Of a stretch of DNA of 56,404 nucleotides, positions 42,156 to 51,463 are shown one piece after another. Below the pieces are notes generated by a model. It was not told the DNA's origin, did not search any database, and saw only the letters and a list, made by a program, of their open reading frames with translations. A program made the position numbers and the translations under genes. Every line of letters starts with the position of its first letter. Positions within the stretch are counted from its first letter, which is position 1. Origin of the DNA: Candidatus Zhuqueibacterota bacterium (GTDB lineage Bacteria > Zhuqueibacterota > Zhuqueibacteria > Thermofontimicrobiales > Thiofontviventaceae); the NCBI GenBank assembly GCA_016931935.1, contig JAFGDW010000296.1, positions 1 through 56,404 on the forward strand. The letters are read 5' to 3'.

Positions 42156-43049
42156 GAATATAGTTTTCCTTTCAATTCCGGATCAGATTTTTGTTATAAT
42201 ATACCCCGACGGCTAAACAGCCGGAATACAAGTTTAATATTTTTAAGCTGGAAATGCGATTCCTATTATAAGAACTTTATGGACGAGGATATCCTATCAG
42301 ATTTTAATACTATTGAGATATATCTCGTTCTGATAAGTGTGGCTTGGTAATTTGTTCAGGGCTGAACGGGTATGAAAAGCATGCAGATAAACGACTGTTC
42401 GTAATGAACAGTTCGGGGTATGACGATGAAGTACAAATCCAGTATTTATTGGCATTAATAAAAACAGAGTGACATCGGAAACGGGTATCGAATCCGGAGG
42501 TTTTTCAATCCTGCCAAATCCGTGCATTCCCATGAGATTATCGGAAATACACAGGTTGGTAATAAACATCATTACAGCGCACATTGTCGCCAATGTTTGG
42601 ATTTTTTTCATCGTGAGGGTGTTCTCACTAAAATTTGCTGAGCGAATCATTGACAGTTCATCCACTCAACAGAGTTTGGATATAAAAAAAACAACTTATG
42701 TTATTGAGGCTGAATATAGCAAATTTTACATAAAAATCAAGTGGTTTTTTGATATTGGAGCCTTCAATGTAAATTTTTTTTTACGAATTTTCAACTGCTT
42801 GTTTGTTTGTGTGCCCGATTTTCCAGTTTCGTCAACAAACGTCTTAAAAGTCCCCGTTTTTGGACGGAAGAAGTATCTCTGACCACCAACAGCATCGTTG
42901 TGATGTATAGATTAGATGTATGATCGGCAGATTGCAATGAAACTATAATTTTTCGTACTGAAGAAGGAGAAGACTGTGGTATCTGCAACCTAATTTTTTA
43001 GCAATAAATACTGATATTTTATTTGATAAAATTCGTACACCGTGGGAAC
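42156..43049. other. Promoter region of the aminomutase cluster and 3' region of the ABC-F gene
   Basis: About 890 AT-rich bases. Close to the aminomutase start, on the minus strand, a CCGGCTGTTTAGCCGTCGG hairpin precedes a TATATTATAAC stretch that could be a -10 element, but no good -35 is evident. One weak small frame is listed separately. The ABC-F gene has no clear terminator hairpin. Confidence 0.4.
42297..42611 (-). CDS. Possible small exported protein (weak)
   Basis: 104 residues from an ATG at 42611. The beginning looks like a signal peptide: KK followed by a hydrophobic core (TLATMCAVMMFITNLCIS). The remainder (GMHGFGRIEKPPDSIP and onward) has no recognisable pattern and no ribosome-binding site is visible. 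It could be a real short secreted protein, the remnant of one, or chance. Confidence 0.3.
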   Translation of the reverse strand: MKKIQTLATMCAVMMFITNLCISDNLMGMHGFGRIEKPPDSIPVSDVTLFLLMPINTGFVLHRHTPNCSLRTVVYLHAFHTRSALNKLPSHTYQNEIYLNSIKI

Positions 43050-45005
43050 TCATACTTCATCAGCAATTGATGCAATTAACTCCTCCAGATCGAGATTCGC
43101 GTGCTCCCACCGCTGTTCCGTTGTCGCCAGCTCAGATTTGACAGTCGCATACTCCCGCTGCAACTCGGCCGTGCGCGCGCCATTCTGGTAGGTTTCGGGA
43201 TTTCCCAATTCTGCTTCAATTTCCGACTTGCGTGTTTCCAACGCTTCAATCCGACTTTCCAGCGTTTCTATTTCCACATTCAATCGCTTTCGCTCACGAG
43301 CAATCGTCTGCCGGGCTTCGGCCTCCTTGCGCTTTTGCTCTTTGGATTTCCGGGCCGGGCTTGTCATTGAAATTTCCGCTATTGATTCTGTTTCAGCTTC
43401 AGTTTCGATCGCCTGGCGCTTGGCCAGATAATCGGAATAGTTGCCTTCGTATTGAAGTAAGTGACCATCGCGTAACTCAATCACGCGATGGACGATTTTA
43501 TCCAGAAAATAACGGTCATGTGAAATTAACAGCAGGGCGCCGTCATATTTATTGAGCGCCTCTTCCAGGGCCTCTTTGGAGGCAACGTCGAGATGATTGG
43601 TCGGTTCGTCCATCATCAGAAAGTTGACCGGGGATAATAGAATTTTCGTCAACGAAACCCGCGCTTTTTCGCCACCGGACAGCACTTCGATGCGTTTATT
43701 AATATCATCACCACGAAACCGGAACAATCCCAGCACATTGCGTATATTTGGCACGTCATTGATCGCGACGCTATTCGCGACTTCGCTGTAAACCGTCGAT
43801 TTCAAATCCAGCGCATCCACCTGATGTTGGGCGTAATAGCCGACTTTTGTGCGGTTTCCCAGTGCAATGCTACCCTGTGTCGGTGGAAGCTCTCCGGCAA
43901 TCAGACGCGTAATTGTGGTCTTCCCCGCGCCGTTTACACCGACAAGTGCGACTTTTTCGCCCCGATAGATTTTTAAATTAACATCCTGTAGCACCCAGGG
44001 CTGATCGTAACGGAACGACATCTTTTCGATGGTCAGTACATCTTTGTAACTTTGTTCATTCACCTTTAATTGGAAAGCAAAATGTCGCGTCTGTCGCGGC
44101 TCGATATCGATGACTTCCATTTTTTCCAGCATTTTTACACGACTCTGGACAGCGGCTGCTTTGGTCGCCTTGTAGCGAAATCGCTCTACAAACCGTTCCT
44201 GGCGCTCACGTTCTGCCTTTTGTTCTTCATATTGCTTGAGCAACAGCTCGTAACGTTTTTCCCGTTCGGTTTCGTAAAAATGATAATTGCCAGCGTAATG
44301 GGTTAACTTGCCGCGATCCAGTTCATAAATTTCCTGCGCCAATCGATCGATGAAAAACCGGTCGTGCGACACGATAATCATGCTACCGGCGAATGATAGC
44401 AAGTGCTGCTCCAGCCATTCCAGCGAGGGGATATCCAGATGGTTGGTCGGCTCGTCGAGTAGCAACAGGTCAGGATTTTGAATAAGCAATTTGGCCAGAT
44501 ACACACGCATCCGCCAACCACCGCTAAATTCCGATAGCGGGCGTTCAAACGCATCGGTCGGGAATCCTAGTCCGACAAGAATGCTTTTTGCCTGCGATTC
44601 TAGCCGATAGCCATCGGCATGGGCATATTGTTCTTCCAGCCGGCTTAATTGGTGCACCAGCGTTTCCGCTTTTTCCGGCTGCTGATCGATACGCGTGTGA
44701 AGGTCGGCCATGCGTCGTTCAATGTCCAACAAATCCTGCCGGCCTTCCAGCACCATTTGTAAAATATGCCCGCGCCCGACTGCGATCTCTTCCTGCGGCA
44801 GATAACCAATTCGATAATCTTTCGGTTTTACAATTGCCCCACTGAGCGGCGTTAATTCATTCGTCAACAAGCGCAACAATGTTGTTTTACCGGCGCCATT
44901 CGGCCCAATCAGCGCCGCGCGTTTCCCCGGCTGAATCGCCCAGGTCACACCATTAATAAGCTGGCGTGTACCGATGTGATATGTCAATTCCTGGAGTTGT
45001 AGCAT
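43050..45005 (-). CDS. ABC-F family ATPase (Uup/YdiF-like)
   Basis: Soluble ribosome-associated ATPase, 651 residues, no membrane helices. Two nucleotide-binding domains: first with Walker A GPNGAGKTT (about 35-43), signature FSGGWRMR and Walker B LLLLDEPTNHLD; second with GVNGAGKTT, LSGGEKAR and FLMMDEPTNHLD. Both catalytic Glu residues are present. Between them is the basic P-site tRNA interaction linker (about 235-310, rich in ERERQERFVERFRYKA). After the second domain comes a charged coiled coil (about 540-651), as in Uup. ABC-F proteins relieve stalled ribosomes; some give antibiotic resistance, but nothing here points to resistance in particular. No ribosome-binding site is obvious and it appears monocistronic. 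Confidence 0.93.
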   Translation of the reverse strand: MLQLQELTYHIGTRQLINGVTWAIQPGKRAALIGPNGAGKTTLLRLLTNELTPLSGAIVKPKDYRIGYLPQEEIAVGRGHILQMVLEGRQDLLDIERRMADLHTRIDQQPEKAETLVHQLSRLEEQYAHADGYRLESQAKSILVGLGFPTDAFERPLSEFSGGWRMRVYLAKLLIQNPDLLLLDEPTNHLDIPSLEWLEQHLLSFAGSMIIVSHDRFFIDRLAQEIYELDRGKLTHYAGNYHFYETEREKRYELLLKQYEEQKAERERQERFVERFRYKATKAAAVQSRVKMLEKMEVIDIEPRQTRHFAFQLKVNEQSYKDVLTIEKMSFRYDQPWVLQDVNLKIYRGEKVALVGVNGAGKTTITRLIAGELPPTQGSIALGNRTKVGYYAQHQVDALDLKSTVYSEVANSVAINDVPNIRNVLGLFRFRGDDINKRIEVLSGGEKARVSLTKILLSPVNFLMMDEPTNHLDVASKEALEEALNKYDGALLLISHDRYFLDKIVHRVIELRDGHLLQYEGNYSDYLAKRQAIETEAETESIAEISMTSPARKSKEQKRKEAEARQTIARERKRLNVEIETLESRIEALETRKSEIEAELGNPETYQNGARTAELQREYATVKSELATTEQRWEHANLDLEELIASIADEV

Positions 45006-45030
45006 AGTTTAGTTTTACGTAAGGTATATA

Positions 45031-45058
45031 AGCGTAGCGCATAGAGCAAAGCGCAAAG
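45031..45058. repeat. Dispersed repeat D, copy 2
   Basis: AGCGTAGCGCATAGAGCAAAGCGCAAAG just upstream of the ABC-F start, built from the same GCGCATAG and GCAAAG units as the copies at 36655 and 51641. Confidence 0.6.
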
Positions 45059-45272
45059 TAATTTTGATGATTTAATTGGGGAAATATACAAATTAATTGG
45101 GTGATTTCCAAAAAAATATTTGAGGTGGGTTAATGTTTTCTCTTTAATTGTAATTATTCACAAGGTGAAAGCATAAGTTAATCATTTGGACACTTCATTT
45201 CTATAAACTCCTGAATTCAATTCTAAAAGTGAGTCAGGCAAAACGTACAACGTCAACAGCAAGCGTTTAAGC

Positions 45273-45407
45273 AAATGGCAAAATAATTTATCGGCAGAAT
45301 AATTTTAAAAAAATTTCTACTTATTATCTAACAATGAGCTTCATTCCAAAACCAGTGTTGTCGTTGATTGATATAAAAAGATTGATTTATTCATTATTTT
45401 GCCATTT
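45273..45407. repeat. Perfect 15-bp inverted repeat in an AT-rich intergenic region
   Basis: AAATGGCAAAATAAT (45273-45287) and ATTATTTTGCCATTT (45393-45407) are exact reverse complements about 105 bases apart; a further half site ATTTTGCCA follows at 45412-45420. The 460-base region 45006-45466 contains no supported gene. It lies between the start of the ABC-F gene and the end of the DUF1697 gene, both minus strand. Termini of a small non-autonomous element, or an operator-like pair, are possible. Confidence 0.7.
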
Positions 45408-45466
45408 AATCATTTTGCCAAAATTGTTTATAAAAATCCTTTGGGTGCGTTATAGAATATGAATAT

Positions 45467-46000
45467 TTATCTTGCCTTTGCGCTAACAGTCGTAACAGTG
45501 CGCCAATTTCGTGCTGTCACCGAAACACCAAGTTTTTTTTCGACAGCCGCAGCAAGCTTTGATCTGCCTATTCCTTCCGGCGCGTGCAAATAGAAAATTT
45601 TATCTTTTATTAAATATCGCTCAGAATCACTTTTTAATTCATCCAGTTTTTTAATATCCGGTTTTGACGGTTGTGATTCCATGAAGAACAAATGCAACGA
45701 TTTTGGCGCATCTTCGGCTTCGGGAAAAGGATTTAAAGCAATCGCTTTGTTCAATTCTTCAGATGTTAATAGCATCACGTTTGGCGCAAAACCATAATTT
45801 TGCCTAATGGCATCACGAATTTTATCGGCCAGCGCTATTTTGTTTGCGTCTTCACAATTAAAAACAACATTGCCGCTATGGATATATGTTTTAATATCTT
45901 TCAATCCCAATCCATCGAGCGTTTTTTCTAACTCAGCCATTGGCAATTTACCGTGCCCGCCGACATTGATGCCGCGAAATAGTGCAATGTATGTTTCCAT
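45467..46000 (-). CDS. DUF1697 family protein
   Basis: 177 residues, cytoplasmic, the normal family size. Seen: ALFRGINVGGHGKLPMAEL (the family hallmark), YIHSGNVVFNC, FAPNVMLLTSEELNKAI, FPEAEDAPKSLHLFFM, and the C-terminal GIGRSKLAAAVEKKLGVSVTARNWRTV. Widespread family of unknown biochemical role; no catalytic residues have been assigned that I know of. The gene stands alone between repeats, with a modest GGA before the ATG. Confidence 0.93.
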   Translation of the reverse strand: METYIALFRGINVGGHGKLPMAELEKTLDGLGLKDIKTYIHSGNVVFNCEDANKIALADKIRDAIRQNYGFAPNVMLLTSEELNKAIALNPFPEAEDAPKSLHLFFMESQPSKPDIKKLDELKSDSERYLIKDKIFYLHAPEGIGRSKLAAAVEKKLGVSVTARNWRTVTTVSAKAR

Positions 46001-46114
46001 GTGATTTTCCGTTATCGTAAATATTTGTCCCTAACTCTGTCATTGTGTTCAATTGGTTTCAATAGTTGCCAAAGCGTGAGAAAGCAACATGACCGACAAA
46101 TTAGTTGACGATAT

Positions 46115-46146
46115 ACCGGGCTTCGACAAGCTCAGGCCTCGGATAG
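46115..46146. repeat. Dispersed repeat B fragment
   Basis: CGGGCTTCGACAAGCTCAGGCC, the core unit of family B, 13 bases before the stop of the GH97 gene; the reverse complement of the fragment at 2209-2237 (GGCCTGAGCTTGTCGAAGG). Confidence 0.75.
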
Positions 46147-46158
46147 CTACAAGCGAAC

Positions 46159-48228
46159 TTATTCTCCCCCCAACCGTTCCACATCATTCTGATTCGCCGG
46201 TCGGAACCGGATCGCCTGCCCGCCGCCGGGCGCTAATCGTAACATCATCGTCATGCCATTATCAACCAGCATTTCCGTGATGTCAATATCGAGCGGATTG
46301 GTTTGGTAGTCCGCGCTCAAACCGTCGCGGTAGATTTCAGCGACATAGTGTTTACCCTCCGTCAGGAAATTAAGCGGCGCCACCAACATGCGGCCGTTCT
46401 CGTCGGTGATGCTGCCAAGGTACCAGTCGTCGCTATTCCTGTCCTGACGAACGATGGTGACATAGTCGCCGATGCGGCTGTGCAGTACCTTTGTATCCTG
46501 CCAATCAACCGGGACATCCACAATAAATTGAAATGGCTTTAAGTTTTTCTCGTAATTTTCCGGCAAATCGGCAGCCATTTGCAGCGGACTGTAAATGACC
46601 ACATAAAGCGCCAATTGCTTGGCCAGCGTGGTTGGAATGCGATTGTTGGGCCGCTCGTCGTTTTCCAGCAGGATATCGAAAATGCCAGGCGTGAAATCCA
46701 TCGGACCGGCCAACAAGCGTGTGAACGGCAGAATCGTGGTATGATCCGGCGGATTACCGCCGTCTTCGCTCCAGGCATTGTATTCCTGCCCGCGCGCGCC
46801 TTCACGGCTCATCATATTGGGATAGGTTCGCCGGATGCCGGTGTCCTTAATCGGTTCATGCGCACAAATCATAATGTGATATTTGGCGGCAGTCTCCACC
46901 ACTTTGCGGTAATGCTGCACCATGTATTGACCGTGATGCCATTCCCCTTGCAAGTTGCCATGTTCATCGAGTCGCTTAATACCCGTCCCCCAATTGACAT
47001 AGCCAGTTTTCACCGTGTTAACGCCGTACTTATTGCAAAATTTAACTGCATCTTCCATTTGCTTTACATAGTTCATCACGGCGCCGCCAGTTTCATGGTG
47101 CCCGATAATGTGAACACCCCTTTGCGCAGCGTACGATGATACTTCTTCAATATCAAAATCCGGATACGACGTGATGAAATTAAACTGATCTCCGTTGGCT
47201 GTCCAGTCGCCATCCCAACCGATATTCCAGCCTTCGATCAGCACTCCGGAAAGATGATACTTCGCTGCAAAGTCGATATAGCGTTTGGCGTTGGCAGTGG
47301 TGGCGCCATGCTTTGGCCCCGAACTCCACGTGGTTTTCCCCAGATGCATTGCCCACCAAATACCTACATATTTACCCGGTTTAATCCAGGAAACGTCGCT
47401 GAGTTTGTTCGGTTCATTCAAATTTAAAATCAGGTAGGAAGTGATCAATCCGCCGGGCGTGTCAGCGATTTGAATGGTGCGCCAGGGCGTCTTTAATGGT
47501 GTTTGCGTTTTTACTTTCACGCCATCGGACCAGGGGACAAGGTCGGCTTCAAAACCGTGGTCACTGGTGCGTTTTAACGTCATGCTGGAATAATCGGTTA
47601 GCGCAGCTTCGTGAATACTCAGGTAAAGTCCGTTTTTCGTTTCAAACGTGATGGGCGTGTGGACACTGTCAATTTCATTTATCGGTTTCTTCTGATATAA
47701 ATATTCATAACGGTTCCACTGATACGCTTTGATGAACCACGCATTGTAATTATCCGCCAGATTAAATTCGGTGATTTCATCCATAATTTCAAAATTGTGC
47801 AGTTGTTGTTGTTGGGGAATTACATAACGGAAACCAACACCATCGTTGAATACCCGGAAGACAATCGTCATTTGCCGGGGACGCTGGGTGTTCTCCTTAA
47901 AATTAATTTTCAACTCGTGATAGTGATTCCTGATATTCTTTTTCTCACCCCAGGGTTGCATCCACATCTCATCGACGCTCTCTTCATTGCTTGATGCTAT
48001 TTCCCAATTTTTCGATAGTGACGCCTGATCCTTTATAACAAATCCCAACCGGGAGTTTTCAATCAGTGGTCGGTTTAAGCGGGAAATACTATAAAAGACT
48101 TCGCCGTTTTGAAGGATAACTTCCGCGCTGATTGTTCCATCTGGTGAAGCGACATGTAATTCGGATGCAAACGTGTTATGAATGTTAACAATGAAAAGCA
48201 AAAAGAATAATGTTATACATTTGTGCAT
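46159..48228 (-). CDS. Glycoside hydrolase family 97, inverting (SusB-like) type
   Basis: 689 residues, exported (signal peptide to about residue 22). Order: N-terminal beta-supersandwich (about 25-280), catalytic TIM barrel (about 285-570), C-terminal beta domain. GH97 contains inverting alpha-glucosidases (SusB) and retaining alpha-galactosidases. Seen: GHHET (E379), CAHEPIKDTG (E458), REGARGQEYNAW (E476, E482) and GGNPPDHTTILPFTRL. The spacing of E458, E476 and E482 matches SusB E508, E526 and E532, and the segment VKTGYV has Gly where retaining members carry the nucleophile Asp, so an inverting alpha-glucosidase is likely. These assignments use remembered SusB numbering. AAGGAG lies six bases before the ATG. 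No SusC/SusD or other polysaccharide genes are nearby. Confidence 0.92.
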   Translation of the reverse strand: MHKCITLFFLLFIVNIHNTFASELHVASPDGTISAEVILQNGEVFYSISRLNRPLIENSRLGFVIKDQASLSKNWEIASSNEESVDEMWMQPWGEKKNIRNHYHELKINFKENTQRPRQMTIVFRVFNDGVGFRYVIPQQQQLHNFEIMDEITEFNLADNYNAWFIKAYQWNRYEYLYQKKPINEIDSVHTPITFETKNGLYLSIHEAALTDYSSMTLKRTSDHGFEADLVPWSDGVKVKTQTPLKTPWRTIQIADTPGGLITSYLILNLNEPNKLSDVSWIKPGKYVGIWWAMHLGKTTWSSGPKHGATTANAKRYIDFAAKYHLSGVLIEGWNIGWDGDWTANGDQFNFITSYPDFDIEEVSSYAAQRGVHIIGHHETGGAVMNYVKQMEDAVKFCNKYGVNTVKTGYVNWGTGIKRLDEHGNLQGEWHHGQYMVQHYRKVVETAAKYHIMICAHEPIKDTGIRRTYPNMMSREGARGQEYNAWSEDGGNPPDHTTILPFTRLLAGPMDFTPGIFDILLENDERPNNRIPTTLAKQLALYVVIYSPLQMAADLPENYEKNLKPFQFIVDVPVDWQDTKVLHSRIGDYVTIVRQDRNSDDWYLGSITDENGRMLVAPLNFLTEGKHYVAEIYRDGLSADYQTNPLDIDITEMLVDNGMTMMLRLAPGGGQAIRFRPANQNDVERLGGE

Positions 48229-48415
48229 GTTTTGCTCCTTCAGTTTACCATATCATTTCCGGTCTCAGACTGGAAATGCCTTCAACAAGGCTCTGCCTTG
48301 TGTTTGATATTCGCGGCGGAGTTGTTGGATTGGCATTGTTTGCGGAATCTTGGTAAGGTTATGTAGTTGTTGATTATGTGTAATGAGTAGAGTATACGTG
48401 GCTATGAACATAATT

Positions 48416-49969
48416 CTACAGCACATAATTCGCCGCCAACGCCTTATAACTTTCAATCTGCTCCTTTTTCCACTTTTTATTCCTGCCCAATTCCTTCATC
48501 ATCAACTCAGCCACTATCGGCGCCATCTCTACCGAGGCCCGGGCATTCAATAACAGCGCCCGGCTGCGTCGCGACAGAAAATCAGTCACGGTGCGGGCCA
48601 TTTCATTTCGGACCGACCAGATGACTTCGGCTTTAATATACTCCAAATCGGGGTGCAGGCGCTGATTCCATTCCGGCTGGTTCTTTGCCAGATTTTGAAT
48701 GTTGATGGCATCCGACCCGTAAACAGCCAGATCGCCGAAATTTTCACTATGCTTATGGAAACCATGAATCTGAACATTTGCTGTGATGCACGGACGGTAA
48801 TCCATTCCACCAACGGCAATCGCCTGATCGAGCGTATCTTCGGCCATTTTGCGGTAGGTCGTCCATTTCCCGCCGGCGATAGTCACCAGTCCCGTTTTAC
48901 TAATATTGACCACGTGTTCGCGCGAAATCGCCGCCGTGTTCTCGGCATTTGGATTGGTCACCAGTGGCCGAACACCGGCGAACATGCTGAGCACGTCGGA
49001 ACGCGTTGGATCTTTGGTCAGGTAGCGCGCGGTATGTTCCAGCAGGAATTCGATTTCCTCGGGCAGTGGTTTTGGTTCCACGTCGCAGCGTTGCAACGGC
49101 GTATCTGTTGTGCCCACCAAAATTTTATTGTGCCAGGGAATGGCAAACAATACGCGGCCGTCATCAGTGTGCGGCACCATGATTGCGCTGTCGCCGGGCA
49201 GAAAGGAGCGATCGAGCACAATGTGAACGCCCTGGCTATGGGTAATCATCGGGGAAGCGCTGGCATCATCCATGCGGCGGACGCTATCGGAAAACGGGCC
49301 GGTAGCGTTAATGACGACTTTTGCTTCAAGCTGATACTCTTTGCCCGATTCAATGTCATGTGCCACGACGCCTTTTACGAAATCAGTTTTCTTTACTAAC
49401 GCGGCCACTGGCATGTAATTGATGAGCACTGCGCCCTGCTCACTGGCTGTCTGCGCCAGATTGATAATCAGCCGGGCGTCATCAAATTGACCGTCATGGT
49501 ACTGAACGCCGCCATTCAGACCATCCTGTTCGATGGTGGGAATGTGCTCAAGCGTCTCATCGCGGGATATCACCACCGATTTTCCGAAGCCTTCTTTGCC
49601 TGCGAGCATATCATACAGCTTCAGCCCGATGCCATAAAACGGCCCTTCCCACCAGTCGTAATTGGGCACTACAAACGGCAGATTGAACACCAGATGCGGC
49701 GCGTTCCGGCGCAGGACACCCCGTTCTTTTAGCGCTTCCAATACGAGTGTGAAATTCCCCTGCTGTAAATAGCGCACGCCACCATGCACCAGCTTGGTAC
49801 TGCGACTTGATGTGCCCTGCCCGAAGTCACCCTGTTCCAGCAACAATGTTTTATACCCCCGCGATGCTGCATCGAGTGCGATTCCGACACCGGTAGCGCC
49901 ACCGCCAACCACAATTACGTCCCATAGCTGTTTTTCATCAATCCGGGCGATCATTTCACTGCGCTTCAT
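48416..49969 (-). CDS. glpD: Glycerol-3-phosphate dehydrogenase, FAD-dependent
   Basis: Oxidises sn-glycerol 3-phosphate to dihydroxyacetone phosphate and passes electrons to the quinone pool at the membrane; 517 residues, normal length. Seen: FAD-binding VIVVGGGATGVGIALDAA (about 18-35), the family signature GTSSRSTKLVHGGVRYL, the substrate-domain segments YHDGQFDDARL and GPFSDSVR, GTTDTPL, and GVRPLV, then the C-terminal helical domain. AGAGGTGA directly precedes the ATG. It lies downstream of a glycerophosphodiesterase gene on the same strand; that enzyme releases glycerol 3-phosphate, so the two form a short route for phospholipid head-group use. No glpF, glpK or glpR is in the window. 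Confidence 0.95.
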   Translation of the reverse strand: MKRSEMIARIDEKQLWDVIVVGGGATGVGIALDAASRGYKTLLLEQGDFGQGTSSRSTKLVHGGVRYLQQGNFTLVLEALKERGVLRRNAPHLVFNLPFVVPNYDWWEGPFYGIGLKLYDMLAGKEGFGKSVVISRDETLEHIPTIEQDGLNGGVQYHDGQFDDARLIINLAQTASEQGAVLINYMPVAALVKKTDFVKGVVAHDIESGKEYQLEAKVVINATGPFSDSVRRMDDASASPMITHSQGVHIVLDRSFLPGDSAIMVPHTDDGRVLFAIPWHNKILVGTTDTPLQRCDVEPKPLPEEIEFLLEHTARYLTKDPTRSDVLSMFAGVRPLVTNPNAENTAAISREHVVNISKTGLVTIAGGKWTTYRKMAEDTLDQAIAVGGMDYRPCITANVQIHGFHKHSENFGDLAVYGSDAINIQNLAKNQPEWNQRLHPDLEYIKAEVIWSVRNEMARTVTDFLSRRSRALLLNARASVEMAPIVAELMMKELGRNKKWKKEQIESYKALAANYVL

Positions 49970-50026
49970 TCGTCACCTCTTGTTATAGTTTCAAACATTC
50001 AATTCTTCTGAAGTCAACCTTAAGTG

Positions 50027-50098
50027 ATCAGGTAATCGATGATCGGTCTTCGGTACAAAAGAGACTGATCACCGATTACCGATAACCACTAACCACCT
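50027..50098. repeat. Hairpin in the gdpD-glpD space
   Basis: GGTAATCG (50031-50038) pairs with CGATTACC (50078-50085), and inside it GATCGGTCT pairs with AGAGACTGATC-like bases. The element separates the phosphodiesterase stop from the glpD start, so it may act as a terminator or attenuator. It resembles the family E units only loosely. Confidence 0.55.
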
Positions 50099-50149
50099 CG
50101 AACAATTAATTAAAAACAACCCTTCCAAAACAAATATGAATAAATCAAA

Positions 50150-50914
50150 CTACAAGCGCTCCCGTATCCATCCCGGTCTGTCCGTGGCAATGCCCGCGAT
50201 GCCGCTTTTAATCAGGTAGCGTGCCCGTTCCGGTTCGTTTACTGTCCAGCAATAGCACTTGAGTCTATGTGAGGTGCAGGCGCGAATGTATTCGGTATCC
50301 AGTTCCGTGATATTTTGAATATTCACGCCGTCGAATTTATATTCCAGCGATGTGTCAATAGCATTTTTCATAATGGTATGAATTTTCTCATGCGTGTGCA
50401 GGTGTGAAAATCCGACCAGCCATAGCACTTCGATCCCCGGGAAGGTCTTCCGCAGCTCAATGACGGTCTCCAGGTCAAATTCCATCAGGATAATTTGGCT
50501 CGGTGAGATGATCTGCTGCTCGATAATTCGACGCACCGGCGCAATCGCCTTAATGCCACTTTTAATTTCGACCTGAATTTTTTTGTCCGCTGGCAGGATG
50601 GTAAAGACTTCTTGGAGGGTGGGAAGCTGTTCATTTTTAAATTGCGGGTCTTTCCAGATACCAGCATCCATGCGTTTGAGTTCGGCAAGCGTGAAATCAT
50701 CCACATTTCCTGCGTGACCTGTCGTTCGCTTTAACGATGCGTCGTGAATGATGATTACCTCGTTATCTGCTGACAGATGAATGTCGCACTCGATGCCGTC
50801 GGCCTGTTGCGCGAGACCTGCCTTGAAAGATGTTAGCGTGTTTTCCGGGGCGTCGTAGGATGCGCCACGATGAGCGATGATGAGGGAGTTATGACTGCTG
50901 TTTTGAATATTCAT
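50150..50914 (-). CDS. Glycerophosphodiester phosphodiesterase (cytosolic UgpQ-like)
   Basis: Hydrolyses glycerophosphodiesters to an alcohol and glycerol 3-phosphate. 254 residues from the ATG at 50914, close to UgpQ (about 247); the frame is open to a GTG at 50977, but the extension does not look like the family. Seen: LIIAHRGASYDAPENTLTSF (catalytic His in AHRG, Glu in PENT), GIECDIHLSADNEVIIIHD (metal ligands E, D and second catalytic His), LPTLQEVFTIL, IQVEIKSG (metal-ligand Glu), and a final CWTVNEPERARYLIKSGIAGIATDRP. No signal peptide, so cytosolic. Upstream of glpD on the same strand; together they feed glycolipid-derived glycerol 3-phosphate into central metabolism. Confidence 0.93.
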   Translation of the reverse strand: MNIQNSSHNSLIIAHRGASYDAPENTLTSFKAGLAQQADGIECDIHLSADNEVIIIHDASLKRTTGHAGNVDDFTLAELKRMDAGIWKDPQFKNEQLPTLQEVFTILPADKKIQVEIKSGIKAIAPVRRIIEQQIISPSQIILMEFDLETVIELRKTFPGIEVLWLVGFSHLHTHEKIHTIMKNAIDTSLEYKFDGVNIQNITELDTEYIRACTSHRLKCYCWTVNEPERARYLIKSGIAGIATDRPGWIRERL

Positions 50915-50983
50915 GTTATTATCAAACGTTAATAAACGTTCAAGCATTGATAGATCGGAAAGTACATTATTCGTCACATAAAT

Positions 50984-51021
50984 TGAGCTATTAGCCGTTG
51001 GCCTTTAGCTAATAGCTAATC
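50984..51021. repeat. Dispersed repeat E copy
   Basis: GAGCTATTAGCCGTTGGCC followed by TTTAGCTAATAGCTAATCA; the GCTATTAGC and GCTAATAGC halves are complementary. Same unit as the hairpin cores in repeat A (2082-2122, 5578-5602) and at 53788-53851. Confidence 0.7.
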
Positions 51022-51028
51022 ACCGCTT

Positions 51029-51463
51029 TTAAGCTTCTATCAAATCTTCTGCCAACGACAGCGCAATCGCCCCCATTGTAACCTCCGGTGTAAGTTTGGT
51101 GAAATCGCCGGACAATACGGACTTGTCGATATTAGCGTAAAGCGAGCATCCCGCTTCCTGCGCGACGACCAGACCAGTAATTTTCCCGTGGGCTTCCACC
51201 ACAAAAATAACTTCCCCCAGCATTTTGCTAACCACATAGCCCGCACAATTTTGAAGCTGTAAATGAGCGTCCCCAATATACACAGATACAATATTACCAT
51301 TTTCAGCGCCGATGGGAATATCAGGATAAATTTCCAAAACAGAATTTCCATTACTATTTGGTTTCTCAAGCTGAATTCGATATTTGTTATGTTCAAACGT
51401 CCAGTTCGCGCATAGAGTGGCTGTTATTTTCTTTATGTCTTTTTCTGTGAATACCGGTTTCAT
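51029..51463 (-). CDS. Protein of unknown function
   Basis: 144 residues, soluble, no signal peptide. The ATG has GAGG with a five-base spacer. It is beta-rich in the first two thirds (YRIQLEKPNSNG, VLEIYPDIPIG, GNIVSVYIGDAHLQLQ, EVIFVVEAHGKITGLVVAQEAG) and ends in a helix (MGAIALSLAEDLIEA). I do not recognise the family and see no motif. It is the first gene of the minus-strand run with the phosphodiesterase and glpD, about 115 bases upstream of the former with a repeat in between, so a functional link is uncertain. Confidence 0.7.
   Translation of the reverse strand: MKPVFTEKDIKKITATLCANWTFEHNKYRIQLEKPNSNGNSVLEIYPDIPIGAENGNIVSVYIGDAHLQLQNCAGYVVSKMLGEVIFVVEAHGKITGLVVAQEAGCSLYANIDKSVLSGDFTKLTPEVTMGAIALSLAEDLIEA

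Noticed and set aside
46579..47139. 186-codon plus-strand frame opposite the GH97 gene
   Set aside because: Antisense shadow; the GH97 frame contains all catalytic residues.
48653..49399. 248-codon plus-strand frame opposite glpD
   Set aside because: Antisense shadow caused by codon composition of glpD; no conserved features.
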